Shown: positions 25,296 to 34,679 of the stretch, one piece after another
How positions within the stretch are numbered: the first letter of the stretch is position 1
Layout of the letters: every line of letters starts with the position of its first letter
Assembly: GCF_041435015.1 (NCBI RefSeq)
Contig: NZ_CP107989.1
Coordinates: 4,154,001-4,218,000 of the forward strand
Reading direction: 5' to 3'
Length of the DNA stretch: 64,000 bases
DNA from: Streptomyces canus
GTDB lineage: Bacteria; Actinomycetota; Actinomycetes; Streptomycetales; Streptomycetaceae
Program-made: the position numbers and the translations under genes
Notes under the pieces: model-generated
What the model was told of the DNA's origin: nothing
Seen by the model: the letters and a program-made list of their open reading frames with translations, nothing else
The model's database searches: none

Positions 25296-26513
25296 ATGCC
25301 CGCAGATCTCGCCGTGATCGGACTCGGCCCCTACGGACTGCCCCTGGCCCAGGCCGCTGTCGCCGCCGGCATCTCCACCCTCGGCTACCGCACCGGCCCC
25401 GAGGCCGGATCCCTCAGCCCCGCGGAACTGCGCCGGATGCTCTCGGGGGGCTTCCGGACGGCCGCGGGGCCGGCCGAACTCGGCCGCGTCCGTACGGCGG
25501 TCATCTGCGCACCGACCCCGCCGGCCCCGGACGGCGGCCTGGACCTGAGCCAGGTGGAGGGGGCCGCCCGCACCCTGAGCACACACCTGCGCCCTCACAC
25601 CACCGTCATCCTGGAGTCCCCCGTGCCCCCGGGCACCACCGAGGAGTTCCTGCGCCCGCTCCTGGAGAAGGGCTCGGGTCTGCGCGCGGGCCGCGACTTC
25701 CACCTCGCCTACTCCCCCAGCCGCGTCGACCCCGGCAACCGCGACTTCACGCCCGCCAACACTCCCAAGGTGATCGGCGGCCTCACGCCCGCGTGCACGG
25801 AGTCGGCCGCCGCCTTCTACTCGCGCCTCACCGACAAGGTGGTACGCGCGCGTGGCCCGCGAGAGGCGGAGACCGTCCAGCTCCTGGAGACCAACTTCCG
25901 GCACGTCAACATCGCCCTCGTCAACGAGATGGCCGTCCTCTGCCACGACCTCGGCGTCGACCTCTGGGACGTCATCCGCTGCGCGGAGACCAAGCCGTTC
26001 GGCTTCCAGGCCTTCCGCCCCGGCCCGGGCGTCGGCGGTCACGCGGTCCCCCGCGACCTGACCGGCGGCAGCCTCGGCGGCGGCCGCACCCTGCGCATGG
26101 TCGAGCTCGCCCGGCAGGTCAACGACCAGATGCCCCGTTACGTCGTCCAGCGCGGCGCCGCTCTCCTCAACGAGCACGGCAAGTCCGCGCGGGGTGCCCG
26201 CGTCCTCCTGCTGGGCGTCACCTACAAGCCCGACCTCGCCGACCAGCAGGGCACCCCCGCCCAGGAGGTCGCCGTACGCCTGATGGAACTCGGCGCCGCC
26301 GTCAGCTACCACGACCCCCACATCCCGTCCTGGAGCGTCCTGGACCGCCCGGTCCCGCGCGCGGACTCCCTCTACGAGGCGGCGGCCGACGCGGACCTGA
26401 CGATCCTGCTCCAGCAGCACCGGACGTACGACCTGCAAGGCCTGTCGGTGAAGGCCCAGCTGCTGCTGGACACACGGGGGGCCACGCCTACAGGGGCGGC
26501 GCACAGGTTGTGA
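25296..26513 (+). CDS. UDP-glucose/GDP-mannose (UDP-ManNAc) dehydrogenase-family protein lacking the catalytic Cys
   Basis: A 405-residue member of the nucleotide-sugar 6-dehydrogenase family. The NAD-binding N-terminus reads AVIGLGPYGLPLAQAAVAAG; the central domain has ETNFRHVNIALVNEMAVLC; the C-terminal domain begins VLLLGVTYKPDLADQQGTPAQ. The active-site loop that should read GGHCI is GVGGHAVPRDL, with Ala250 (codon GCG at 26043) in place of the thiohemiacetal-forming cysteine. Without it, oxidation to the uronic acid is not expected by the usual mechanism. It may do a single-step oxidation, bind nucleotide sugar in a regulatory role, or be decaying. No sugar-synthesis genes are adjacent. 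Confidence 0.82.
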   Translation: MPADLAVIGLGPYGLPLAQAAVAAGISTLGYRTGPEAGSLSPAELRRMLSGGFRTAAGPAELGRVRTAVICAPTPPAPDGGLDLSQVEGAARTLSTHLRPHTTVILESPVPPGTTEEFLRPLLEKGSGLRAGRDFHLAYSPSRVDPGNRDFTPANTPKVIGGLTPACTESAAAFYSRLTDKVVRARGPREAETVQLLETNFRHVNIALVNEMAVLCHDLGVDLWDVIRCAETKPFGFQAFRPGPGVGGHAVPRDLTGGSLGGGRTLRMVELARQVNDQMPRYVVQRGAALLNEHGKSARGARVLLLGVTYKPDLADQQGTPAQEVAVRLMELGAAVSYHDPHIPSWSVLDRPVPRADSLYEAAADADLTILLQQHRTYDLQGLSVKAQLLLDTRGATPTGAAHRL

Positions 26514-26587
26514 AGGGGGGCGCGCGGATGGACCCGGCTCCGGAGCCGGTGGCATGCGGGACGCGGCGCGGGTACCTTACGGAGACA

Positions 26588-26777
26588 GGTGGGTCCTCCG
26601 CAGTGGCCACTGCGGCAGGCTCCTGGATGGTTCACGGAGTGTGCGCCCCTAGTTGCCATGGGGACGGCCGATCACCAGCCCACCAACAAGGTGGAGCCCA
26701 CCGCAGTGGCTGCTGCGGCAGGCTCCTGATGGTTCACGGAGTGTCCGCCCCTAGCTTCCTTGGGGGCGGCCGCTCAC
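26588..26777. repeat. Tandem pair of ~90-bp structured repeats
   Basis: Unit 1 (26588-26677) and unit 2 (26690-26777) start 102 bases apart and match over most of their length. Each holds a CCGCAGTGG-type palindrome (perfect in unit 1: CCGCAGTGGCCACTGCGG, 26597-26614), a conserved GGCTCCTG...GGTTCACGGAGTG segment and a CCCCTAG...GGGG hairpin. The ends of each unit (GGTG and CACC) are complementary, so each could fold as a closed multi-branch RNA on either strand. They lie in a 648-base gap between convergent genes; the rest of the gap has a 16-bp palindrome at 26534-26549, a small frame at 26774 and the guaB3 terminator. Confidence 0.7.
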
Positions 26778-26869
26778 CATCCGAAAATCCGCAAGATCCA
26801 CCTCCTCCGGCACTTCACCATCCGCAGACGGATCTGATCCCAGCGAGTGGGCTTGCGGTGACGTCCCAT
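26774..26869 (-). CDS. Possible small basic protein (31 aa)
   Basis: A short frame with ATG at 26869, preceded by GGAAGGGGG at a workable distance. The product begins MGRHRKPTRWDQIRLRM and is very basic (about a dozen Arg/Lys) with three Trp. The stop overlaps the edge of repeat unit 2. It has no known family. Codon use (GGA, CGT, ACT, TTG) is unlike typical Streptomyces genes, which argues against it; the ribosome site argues for it. Confidence 0.3.
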   Translation of the reverse strand: MGRHRKPTRWDQIRLRMVKCRRRWILRIFGW

Positions 26870-27112
26870 GGACGCCCCCTTCCACGACACCGCCCAGTAG
26901 CCCGGTGGACGGTCCGTCGGAAATCGGGCCGGGCCCCGAGGAGCGGGGTCCGGAACCAAATCCTTGGAAGGGGGCGCTCCAGGAACCTGGGGCGCCGACA
27001 CGGACGTTATCGCCCTCGGCCCGGCTGACCAGCCCGTTTCCACCCCGAACACAACCGCGCGCCGCCGCACCACCCCACGCGCCGCCCGCCTCGCAAAGCC
27101 CCGGGCATACGA

Positions 27113-27148
27113 AAGGGGGCCGGTCACCACCAGGTGACCGGCCCCCTT
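27113..27148 (-). terminator. Terminator of the guaB3 gene
   Basis: AAGGGGGCCGGTCACC (27113-27128) pairs perfectly over 16 bases with GGTGACCGGCCCCCTT (27133-27148), loop of four, 13 bases beyond the guaB3 stop. On the minus strand the stem ends in TTTC. Confidence 0.85.
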
Positions 27149-27161
27149 CCCGCCGTAAGCC

Positions 27162-28286
27162 CTACCGCTTGTGCTGCGAGTCCGCGACCGTCACCTCGAC
27201 CCGCTGGAACTCCTTCAGCTCGCTGTACCCGGTCGTGGCCATCGCCCGCCGCAGCGCGCCGAAGAAGTTCATCGAGCCGTCCGGGATGTGCGACGGGCCC
27301 GCCAGGACCTCCTCGATGGTGCCGACCGTGCCGAGGTCGACCTTCTTGCCGCGCGGCAGCTCCTCGTTGACGGCCTCCATGCCCCAGTGGTGGCCGCGGC
27401 CGGGCGCGTCCGTGGCACGGGCCAGCGGGGAGCCCATCATGACGGCGTCCGCGCCACAGGCGATCGCCTTGGGGAGGTCGCCGGACCAGCCCACACCACC
27501 GTCCGCGATGACGTGCACGTACCGGCCGCCGGACTCGTCCATGTAGTCCCGGCGGGCGGCGGCCACGTCGGCCACGGCCGTCGCCATCGGTACCTGGATG
27601 CCCAGCACGTTCCGCGTGGTGTGCGCGGCGCCGCCGCCGAAGCCGACCAGGACGCCCGCCGCGCCCGTGCGCATCAGGTGCAGGGCGGCGGTGTACGTGG
27701 CGCAGCCGCCGACGATCACCGGAACGTCGAGTTCATAGATGAACTGCTTCAGGTTCAGCGGCTCGTGCGAGCCGGAGACGTGCTCCGCCGAGACCGTCGT
27801 GCCGCGGATGACGAAGATGTCCACACCCGCGTCCACCACTGCCTTGGAGAACTGCGCCGTGCGCTGCGGGGAGAGCGCGGCCGCGGTGACCACACCCGAG
27901 TCGCGCACCTCCTTGATGCGCGCACCGATCAGCTCCTCCTTGATGGGGGCGGAGTAGATCTCCTGCAGGCGCCGGGTCGCGGCGTCCACGTCCAGCCCGG
28001 CGATCTCGTCGAGCAGCGGCTGCGGGTCCTCGTACCGGGTCCACAGGCCCTCGAGGTTCAGGACGCCGAGGCCGCCGAGTTCTCCTATACGGATCGCGGT
28101 GGCCGGGGAGACGACCGAGTCCATGGGGGCGGCCAGGAAGGGCAGCTCGAAGCGGTAGGCGTCGATCTGCCAGGCGATCGAGACCTCCTTCGGGTCGCGC
28201 GTACGACGGCTGGGGACGACGGCGATGTCGTCGAAGGCGTACGCCCGGCGGCCGCGCTTGCCGCGCCCGATCTCGATCTCAGTCAC
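27162..28286 (-). CDS. guaB3: GuaB3-family IMP dehydrogenase-related protein
   Basis: A 374-residue TIM-barrel protein without CBS domains, starting at GTG 28286 (VTEIEIGRGKRGRRAYAFDD). It shares the IMPDH core: PFLAAPMDSVVSP, then VIVGGCATYTAAL and the phosphate-binding IADGGVGWSGDLPKAIACGAD. The active-site loop that in IMPDH reads GPGSICTTR is GFGGGAAHTTR, with no cysteine at the catalytic position. This is the actinobacterial GuaB3 type, conserved next to guaB but of unsettled function. It lies 118 bases downstream of guaB on the same strand, separated by a hairpin, so partly independent transcription is likely. Confidence 0.88.
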   Translation of the reverse strand: MTEIEIGRGKRGRRAYAFDDIAVVPSRRTRDPKEVSIAWQIDAYRFELPFLAAPMDSVVSPATAIRIGELGGLGVLNLEGLWTRYEDPQPLLDEIAGLDVDAATRRLQEIYSAPIKEELIGARIKEVRDSGVVTAAALSPQRTAQFSKAVVDAGVDIFVIRGTTVSAEHVSGSHEPLNLKQFIYELDVPVIVGGCATYTAALHLMRTGAAGVLVGFGGGAAHTTRNVLGIQVPMATAVADVAAARRDYMDESGGRYVHVIADGGVGWSGDLPKAIACGADAVMMGSPLARATDAPGRGHHWGMEAVNEELPRGKKVDLGTVGTIEEVLAGPSHIPDGSMNFFGALRRAMATTGYSELKEFQRVEVTVADSQHKR

Positions 28287-28345
28287 GATGTGTGGCCTTT
28301 CCCTGATGCGTTCAGCGTCTTCCAGTATCGCCGACGGGTACGACA

Positions 28346-28376
28346 AGGGCGGCCCCGGATGCTCCGGGACCGCCCT
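28346..28376 (-). terminator. Hairpin between guaB and guaB3
   Basis: AGGGCGG and CCCGG (28346-28358) pair with CCGGG and CCGCCCT (28364-28376), one internal C/A mismatch, loop of five. Placed 28 bases after the guaB stop; it probably terminates or attenuates read-through into guaB3. Confidence 0.6.
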
Positions 28377-28403
28377 CACGCGCGCGTGGCTCTCAGCAAG
28401 GGC

Positions 28404-29948
<1,545 letters not shown>

Positions 29949-30055
29949 CTAACGGGAAGCAAGCGCGTCACATTCCACGGATTCCACGGTTCGGACCCGC
30001 TCCGGGCTTCGTATGTTCGTACGGAAGCGGCGCGCCGCCCGTTCAGGAGCGCGCC

Positions 30056-30733
30056 CTACTGCTCGGCCAGCGCTCGCAACCTGCTCAGCGCCCGGTGCTG
30101 CGCCACACGGACCGCACCGGGTGACATTCCCAACATCTGACCCGTCTCCTCCGCCGTCAACCCCACGGCGATGCGCAGCAGCAGCAGTTCGCGCTGGTTC
30201 TCGGGGAGGTTGGCCAGCAGCTTCTTGGCCCATTCGGCGTCGCTGCTGAGCAGCGCCCGCTCCTCGGGGCCGAGCGAGTCGTCGGGCCGCTCCGGCATCT
30301 CGTCGGACGGAACCGCCGTCGAACCGGGGTGGCGCATGGCCGCGCGCTGCAGGTCGGCGACCTTGTGCGCGGCGATGGCGAAGACGAACGCCTCGAAGGG
30401 GCGCCCGGTGTCGCGATAGCGCGGCAGGGCGAGGAGGACGGCTACGCAGACCTCCTGCGCGAGGTCCTCCACGAAGTGCCGGGCGTCACCCGGGAGCCGG
30501 GACAGCCGGGTGCGGCAGTAGCGCAGGGCCAGCGGGTGGACATGGGCGAGCAGGTCGTGCGTGGCCTGCTCGTCCCCCTCCACTGCACTGTGGACGAGCG
30601 CACCGATCGCCCCATGGGGATGAGCCGCCTCGTCGTCGCGCATCGGTCCATGGTGCCCTGGCGTCGTTGGATCCGTGGCATCGCGCTGGTTGTTGTGCAC
30701 CGAAGCGTTATGAGCAGGTGCGCCGGAAGCCAT
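30056..30733 (-). CDS. shbA: ECF-type RNA polymerase sigma factor ShbA
   Basis: A 225-residue sigma factor. Region 2 covers [24 protein letters not shown] through [23 protein letters not shown] (shown in two pieces), and region 4 is [20 protein letters not shown] with the helix-turn-helix [19 protein letters not shown]. Position between bldM and guaB and the sequence fit ShbA, which drives the principal sigma gene hrdB in Streptomyces. No anti-sigma gene adjoins it. I use ATG 30733 ([10 protein letters not shown]), with GGAGG about ten bases upstream; ATG 30643 ([11 protein letters not shown]) would give a 195-residue form and is also plausible. Confidence 0.88.
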   Translation of the reverse strand: MASGAPAHNASVHNNQRDATDPTTPGHHGPMRDDEAAHPHGAIGALVHSAVEGDEQATHDLLAHVHPLALRYCRTRLSRLPGDARHFVEDLAQEVCVAVLLALPRYRDTGRPFEAFVFAIAAHKVADLQRAAMRHPGSTAVPSDEMPERPDDSLGPEERALLSSDAEWAKKLLANLPENQRELLLLRIAVGLTAEETGQMLGMSPGAVRVAQHRALSRLRALAEQ

Positions 30734-30845
30734 ACCCTGCGCCCTCCCCTTCCGCTCGACCGACTCGTCCCCGAGAGACTCCACATCTCCAAGGATGCGG
30801 CATCCGCCACGAAACAGGCAGCGGGGCATCGAAGGGGCCGCTCGA

Positions 30846-30905
30846 CCGCGCCCCGTCAGGGGCGCGGGGAACTGCGCGACCAGCCACGAACAACCCGCAG
30901 CCTTA
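30846..30905. repeat. Streptomyces interspersed GGGGCGCGGGGAACTGCGCG repeat
   Basis: A hairpin CCGCGCCCC (30846-30854), GTCA, GGGGCGCGG (30859-30867) is followed by GGAACTGCGCGACCAGCCAC and, after a few bases, CCCGCAGC. From memory this composite is a common intergenic repeat in Streptomyces genomes. It lies between bldM and shbA and could form a hairpin in their shared transcript. Confidence 0.7.
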
Positions 30906-30929
30906 CTACGACCGCACGTGACGCAATGC

Positions 30930-31541
30930 TCAGCGCACCAGGCCCCAGCGGAAGCCGAGCGCGACCGCATGCGCCCGGTCCGAGGCACCCAGCTTCTTGA
31001 ACAACCGCCGAGCGTGCGTCTTGACGGTGTCCTCGGAGAGAAAGAGCTCACGCCCGATCTCCGCGTTGGAGCGACCGTGACTCATGCCTTCGAGCACCTG
31101 GATCTCACGCGCGGTGAGCGTGGGCGCCGCGCCCATCTCCGCCGACCGCAGCCGACGCGGGGCGAGCCGCCAGGTCGGGTCGGCGAGCGCCTGCGTCACC
31201 GTGGCGCGCAACTCCGCGCGTGAGGCGTCCTTGTGAAGGTAGCCCCGGGCACCCGCGGCCACCGCGAGAGCGACCCCGTCGAGGTCCTCCGCGACCGTGA
31301 GCATGATGATGCGCGCACCGGGGTCCGCCGACAGCAGCCGCCGCACGGTCTCGACGCCGCCCAGACCGGGCATGCGTACGTCCATCAGAATCAGGTCCGA
31401 ACGGTCCGCGCCCCAGCGGCGGAGGACTTCCTCGCCGTTGGCCGCGGTCGTCACGCGCTCGACGCCGGGCACGGTCGCGACCGCGCGGCGGAGCGCCTCT
31501 CGGGCAAGCGGGGAGTCGTCGCAGACGAGGACGGATGTCAT
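30930..31541 (-). CDS. bldM: Orphan response regulator BldM
   Basis: Controls aerial-mycelium formation and, as a heterodimer with WhiI, later sporulation genes. The 203-residue length equals known BldM. The receiver domain has the acidic pair DD at residues 8-9 and the phospho-acceptor position Asp54 in [13 protein letters not shown], with HKDAS carrying the conserved Lys; the C-terminal LuxR/FixJ-type DNA-binding domain reads [20 protein letters not shown] and [15 protein letters not shown]. The start ATG 31541 follows GGAGG; an upstream in-frame ATG is rejected. No kinase gene adjoins it. whiD diverges to the right. Confidence 0.96.
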   Translation of the reverse strand: MTSVLVCDDSPLAREALRRAVATVPGVERVTTAANGEEVLRRWGADRSDLILMDVRMPGLGGVETVRRLLSADPGARIIMLTVAEDLDGVALAVAAGARGYLHKDASRAELRATVTQALADPTWRLAPRRLRSAEMGAAPTLTAREIQVLEGMSHGRSNAEIGRELFLSEDTVKTHARRLFKKLGASDRAHAVALGFRWGLVR

Positions 31542-31922
31542 GGCCGTCCTCCGCAGCTGATGCACGTCACCTTGAGCCTCCAGGCTGGTACGAAATCGTC
31601 ACCTGTGCGGTCGACCGACTCGGACGCCTGTCCGAGCGCTTGTGTTTTCAACCGCCTCCGCACTCTCAACGACGGTCACCCGAAAGAGTTACGGGGCTGC
31701 GCACTGTCTTCGGCACTCTACGTGAGGGCGCGGACACGGTGCAGACATGCACGGCGGACCCACAACGTTTCATCACAACCCATGCCCCATTCAGACCCTT
31801 TTCTTCCCATTTCCTGGTGTCTGAGGCTAGATTCGCAATGAGTCATATTTTCATCTCCTTAGATCGTAGATGTACGGTCGTGGACACCGTATCCGCCCAG
31901 AACGGCTACAAGGGGTCACGCA
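31542..31922. promoter_or_regulatory. Divergent bldM-whiD control region
   Basis: 381 bases without a gene. Composition drops sharply in AT content terms near whiD: 31828-31875 (ATGAGTCATATTTTCATCTC and flanks) is the most AT-rich stretch in the neighbourhood, as expected of promoter DNA. AAGGGG before 31923 is the whiD ribosome site. No specific operator is claimed. Confidence 0.5.
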
Positions 31923-32249
31923 ATGGCAGATTTCTCCCGCCTTCCCGGACCGAACGCGGACCTTTGGGACTGGCAGCTCCTGGCCGCCTGTCGCGGGGTG
32001 GACAGCTCGCTCTTCTTCCATCCGGAGGGCGAGCGCGGTGCGGCCCGGAGCGCTCGCGAGAACTCGGCCAAGGAGGTCTGCATGAGGTGCCCGGTACGCG
32101 CGCAGTGCGCGGCGCACGCGCTCGCGGTGAGAGAACCGTACGGCGTATGGGGCGGGCTGACCGAGGACGAGCGCGAGGAGCTCATGGGGCGGGCGCGGCA
32201 CCGGCTGGTGTCCGCGTCGTCCGTGGGGAGCGCCGCATCGAACAACTGA
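31923..32249 (+). CDS. whiD: WhiB-family iron-sulfur regulator WhiD
   Basis: A 108-residue Wbl protein needed for late sporulation and spore maturation in Streptomyces. The four cluster ligands are Cys23 (AACRGVD), Cys53 and Cys56 (CMRC) and Cys62, followed by the GVWGG turn (74-78) that contacts the principal sigma factor. The start MADFSRLPGPNADLWDWQLL and the neighbourhood with bldM identify it as WhiD and not another Wbl. The C-terminal tail is short and ends VGSAASNN; orthologues vary here. A strong terminator follows. Confidence 0.95.
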   Translation: MADFSRLPGPNADLWDWQLLAACRGVDSSLFFHPEGERGAARSARENSAKEVCMRCPVRAQCAAHALAVREPYGVWGGLTEDEREELMGRARHRLVSASSVGSAASNN

Positions 32250-32265
32250 AGGAACGTTTCTCCAG

Positions 32266-32297
32266 GAAGGGCACGCACGCGTGCCCTTCATTCTTTT
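32266..32297. terminator. Bidirectional terminator after whiD
   Basis: GAAGGGCACG and CGTGCCCTTC (within 32266-32289) form a ten-pair stem with a four-base loop, followed on the plus strand by ATTCTTTT. It serves whiD and, from the other side, the convergent LysR gene. Confidence 0.8.
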
Positions 32298-32301
32298 CGG
32301 C

Positions 32302-33198
32302 CTACCGGTCGGCCGCGCGCGCCAGTTGCTCCAGCGTCGCCGCCACCGCCGGCACCTGGGCCAGATCGGGCAGCGTGAGCGCGACGATCTCCCGCCGGAC
32401 CGCCGGTTCCAGTGTCACCGTGCGCGCGCCTCGTGGCCGTACGGACTCGACCGCGAGCTGGGGCAGGACGGCGACGCCGAGGCCCGCGCCCACCAGGCCG
32501 ACGACCGCCGGATAGTCGTCGGTCGCGAAATCGATGCGGGGCGTGAAGCCGGCTCCCTCGCACACCTCGACCAACTGGCCGCGGCAGCGCGGGCATCCGG
32601 CGATCCACGACTCCCCGGCGAGCTCCCCGATGGACACGGCCCCCGCGCGCGCGAGCCGGTGCCGCTCCGGTACGAGGGCGACGAGCCGGTCGGTCAGCAG
32701 GGGCCGTACGACGAGGTCGTCCCACTCGTCACCGCCCCCGGCACCCTCGTACCGGAAGGCGAGCGCGATGTCGCAGTCGCCCTCCCGCAGCAGGCCGACG
32801 GACTGCGGGGGTTCGGCCTCCTCCAGAAAGACGCGGGTGCCGGGGTGGGCGGCGCGCAGGGCGGCGAGGGCGGTGGGGACGAGGGTGGAGCTGCCGCTGG
32901 GGAAGGAGACGAGCCGAACGCGCCCGGCCCGCAGGCCGGCGATGGCGGCGACCTCCTCCTCCGCCGCCGTCAGCCCCGCCAGGATGCCGGCGGCGTGCCG
33001 CACCAGCGCCTCGCCCGCCTGCGTCAGCCGCATCTCGCGTCCGCTGCGGATGAGCAACGGCGTGCCCACGGACGTCTCCAGGGCCTTCATCTGCTGGCTG
33101 ACGGCGGGCTGGGTGCAGCCCAGTTCACGCCCCGCGGCGGAGAAGGAGCCGGTCGCGGCGACGGCACGCAGAACACGGAGATGTCGGGCCTCGATCAC
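32302..33198 (-). CDS. LysR-family transcriptional regulator
   Basis: A 298-residue regulator from GTG 33198 (VIEARHLRVLRAVAATGSFS). The N-terminal winged helix-turn-helix is standard: AAGRELGCTQPAVSQQMKAL, then the linker helix. The effector domain follows (LVSFPSGSSTLVPTALAAL; DIALAFRYEG; GLGVAVLPQLAV). There is no Shine-Dalgarno sequence, and TATCCT lies six bases upstream, so the message may be leaderless. It is divergent from a broken MOSC gene, the usual position of a LysR target, so its original target may be lost. The effector is unknown. Confidence 0.88.
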   Translation of the reverse strand: MIEARHLRVLRAVAATGSFSAAGRELGCTQPAVSQQMKALETSVGTPLLIRSGREMRLTQAGEALVRHAAGILAGLTAAEEEVAAIAGLRAGRVRLVSFPSGSSTLVPTALAALRAAHPGTRVFLEEAEPPQSVGLLREGDCDIALAFRYEGAGGGDEWDDLVVRPLLTDRLVALVPERHRLARAGAVSIGELAGESWIAGCPRCRGQLVEVCEGAGFTPRIDFATDDYPAVVGLVGAGLGVAVLPQLAVESVRPRGARTVTLEPAVRREIVALTLPDLAQVPAVAATLEQLARAADR

Positions 33199-33264
33199 GT
33201 TTCGAGGATAAGCCCTGCTTTGATACGGCGACGAATAATGCATGGCATCTTTGGGTTCCGGTCC

Positions 33265-33790
33265 CTTGCCGTATCGACAAGCGGCCGGTCGACGGGCCGG
33301 TGCGGGTGGCCGCGCCGGGTCCCCCAGGGCATCCGTGGGAATGGGCTCGCCGGGGACGCGGTGTGCAAGAAGCAGCACCACGGCGGCGACGACCAGGCCG
33401 TGTACGCCATGGCGCGCGAGGACCTGGACGCGTGGGAGGGCGAGCTGGGCCGCTCGTTGGCCAACGGCGCCTTCGGTGAGAACCTCACGACGCGGGGCAT
33501 CGACGTCTCCGGCGCGCTGATCGGCGAGCGCCGGCGCCTCGGGCCCGCGGTGGTGCTCGAGGTCACGAGCGCGCGCATCCCGTGCGGCACCTTTCAGGGC
33601 CACATGGACGAGAAGCGGTGGGTGCAGCGGTTCACGCAGAGGGGCGCGCCCGGGGCGTATTCGCGGATGATCCAACCGGGCGATGACCACCGAACGGCCG
33701 CTCCAGCCACGGCTGCTGGCGGCGGGTGGGGCACTCCATTCGGAGCTGCGGACGTGGGCGCTCGCGTATGTGGAGCAGAACGGCGCCTGA
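33265..33790 (+). pseudogene. MOSC-domain protein pseudogene (frameshift and internal deletion)
   Basis: Three frame pieces reconstruct a MOSC (molybdenum cofactor sulfurase C-terminal, YiiM-like) protein. The first, from about 33273, reads IDKRPVDGPVRVAAPGPPG. After a frameshift near the C-run at 33330 the frame continues GNGLAGDAVCKKQHHGGDDQ, then AMAREDLDAWEGELG, FGENLTTRGIDVSGALIGER and ARIPCGTFQGHMDE, ending near GAYSRMIQPGD. After an apparent loss of some 25-30 codons the last part, in another frame, reads MTTERPLQPRLLAAGGALHS to the stop at 33788. The N-terminal strand is missing. Sequencing error could explain the frameshift but not the deletion. Confidence 0.8.
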
Positions 33791-33841
33791 CGGCGTCCTC
33801 CGCAGGCGGACGCTGTCGGTCCCGGTCATTAACCTTGCGCC

Positions 33842-34615
33842 ATGACAACGGCATTGATTACGGGATCGACCGCGGGCATCGGTGCCGCGTTCGCACGACG
33901 GCTGGCGGCTGACGGGCACAACCTGGTGCTGGTGGCCCGCGACACCAAGCGGCTCCAGGAACAGGCGACCGAACTCCACGACCGCCACGGCATCGAGGCC
34001 GAGGTCCTCACCGCCGACCTCGCCACGGACGCGGGCATCGAGGCGGTCGCCGCCCGCCTCTCCGACCGCAGGTCCCCCGTCGACCTCCTCGTCAACAACG
34101 CCGGCTTCGGCAACAAGGGCCGTTATCTCGACGTCTCCATGGCCGACGAGCTGAAGATGCTCAAGGTGCACTGCGAGGCGGTGCTGCGCCTGACGTCGGC
34201 GGCGACGGAGGCGATGCGGGAGCGGGGGCGCGGGGGTGTGGTGAACGTCGCGTCGGTGGCCGCGTTCGTGCCTCGTGGCACGTATGGCGCCTCGAAGGCG
34301 TGGGTCGTGCAGTTCACGCAGGGCGCGGCGAAGGACCTCGCGGGCAGTGGCGTACGGCTCATGGCGCTGTGCCCCGGCTTCGTGCGCACGGAGTTCCACC
34401 AGCGGGCCGGGATGGGCACGGACAACATCCCGGGCTGGATGTGGCTCGACGCGGACAAGCTGGTGGCCGCGGCGCTGAGCGACCTGTCCCGCGGGAAGTC
34501 GCTGTCTGTCCCGGACCCGCGGTACAAGGCGCTGATGGGGTTGGTGAAGGTGGCGCCGCGGGGTCTGCTGGGCGGGATCTCGTCGCGGACGGGGCGGAAG
34601 TACGGGCCGCAGTAA
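33842..34615 (+). CDS. Short-chain dehydrogenase/reductase (SDR)
   Basis: A 257-residue classical SDR. The cofactor motif is TGSTAGIG near the N-terminus, with ARDT after beta-2 suggesting NADP(H) preference. NNAGFG, the catalytic Ser in VVNVASVAAF and YGASK with the catalytic Tyr and Lys are all present. The C-terminal segment YKALMGLVKVAPRGLLGG is hydrophobic, as in the DltE/YqjQ-like membrane-associated branch. ATTAACC a few bases before the ATG and the lack of a ribosome site suggest a leaderless start. The substrate is unknown. Confidence 0.88.
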   Translation: MTTALITGSTAGIGAAFARRLAADGHNLVLVARDTKRLQEQATELHDRHGIEAEVLTADLATDAGIEAVAARLSDRRSPVDLLVNNAGFGNKGRYLDVSMADELKMLKVHCEAVLRLTSAATEAMRERGRGGVVNVASVAAFVPRGTYGASKAWVVQFTQGAAKDLAGSGVRLMALCPGFVRTEFHQRAGMGTDNIPGWMWLDADKLVAAALSDLSRGKSLSVPDPRYKALMGLVKVAPRGLLGGISSRTGRKYGPQ

Positions 34616-34679
34616 GGCCCGAAAAGGCGGACAATGGTGCTGTTCGAACCGGACCCAGGGGGGCCGGAGGTGATCGCGT

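Noticed and set aside
26588..26777. Cobalamin-riboswitch similarity (CAGGAGCCTGCC resembles the B12 box)
   Set aside because: One base of the box is missing, the units are too short, the other conserved B12 elements are absent, and no gene lies downstream on that strand.
26588..26777. Tandem glycine riboswitch
   Set aside because: Tandem layout fits, but the conserved glycine-aptamer sequences are absent and there is no downstream gcv gene.
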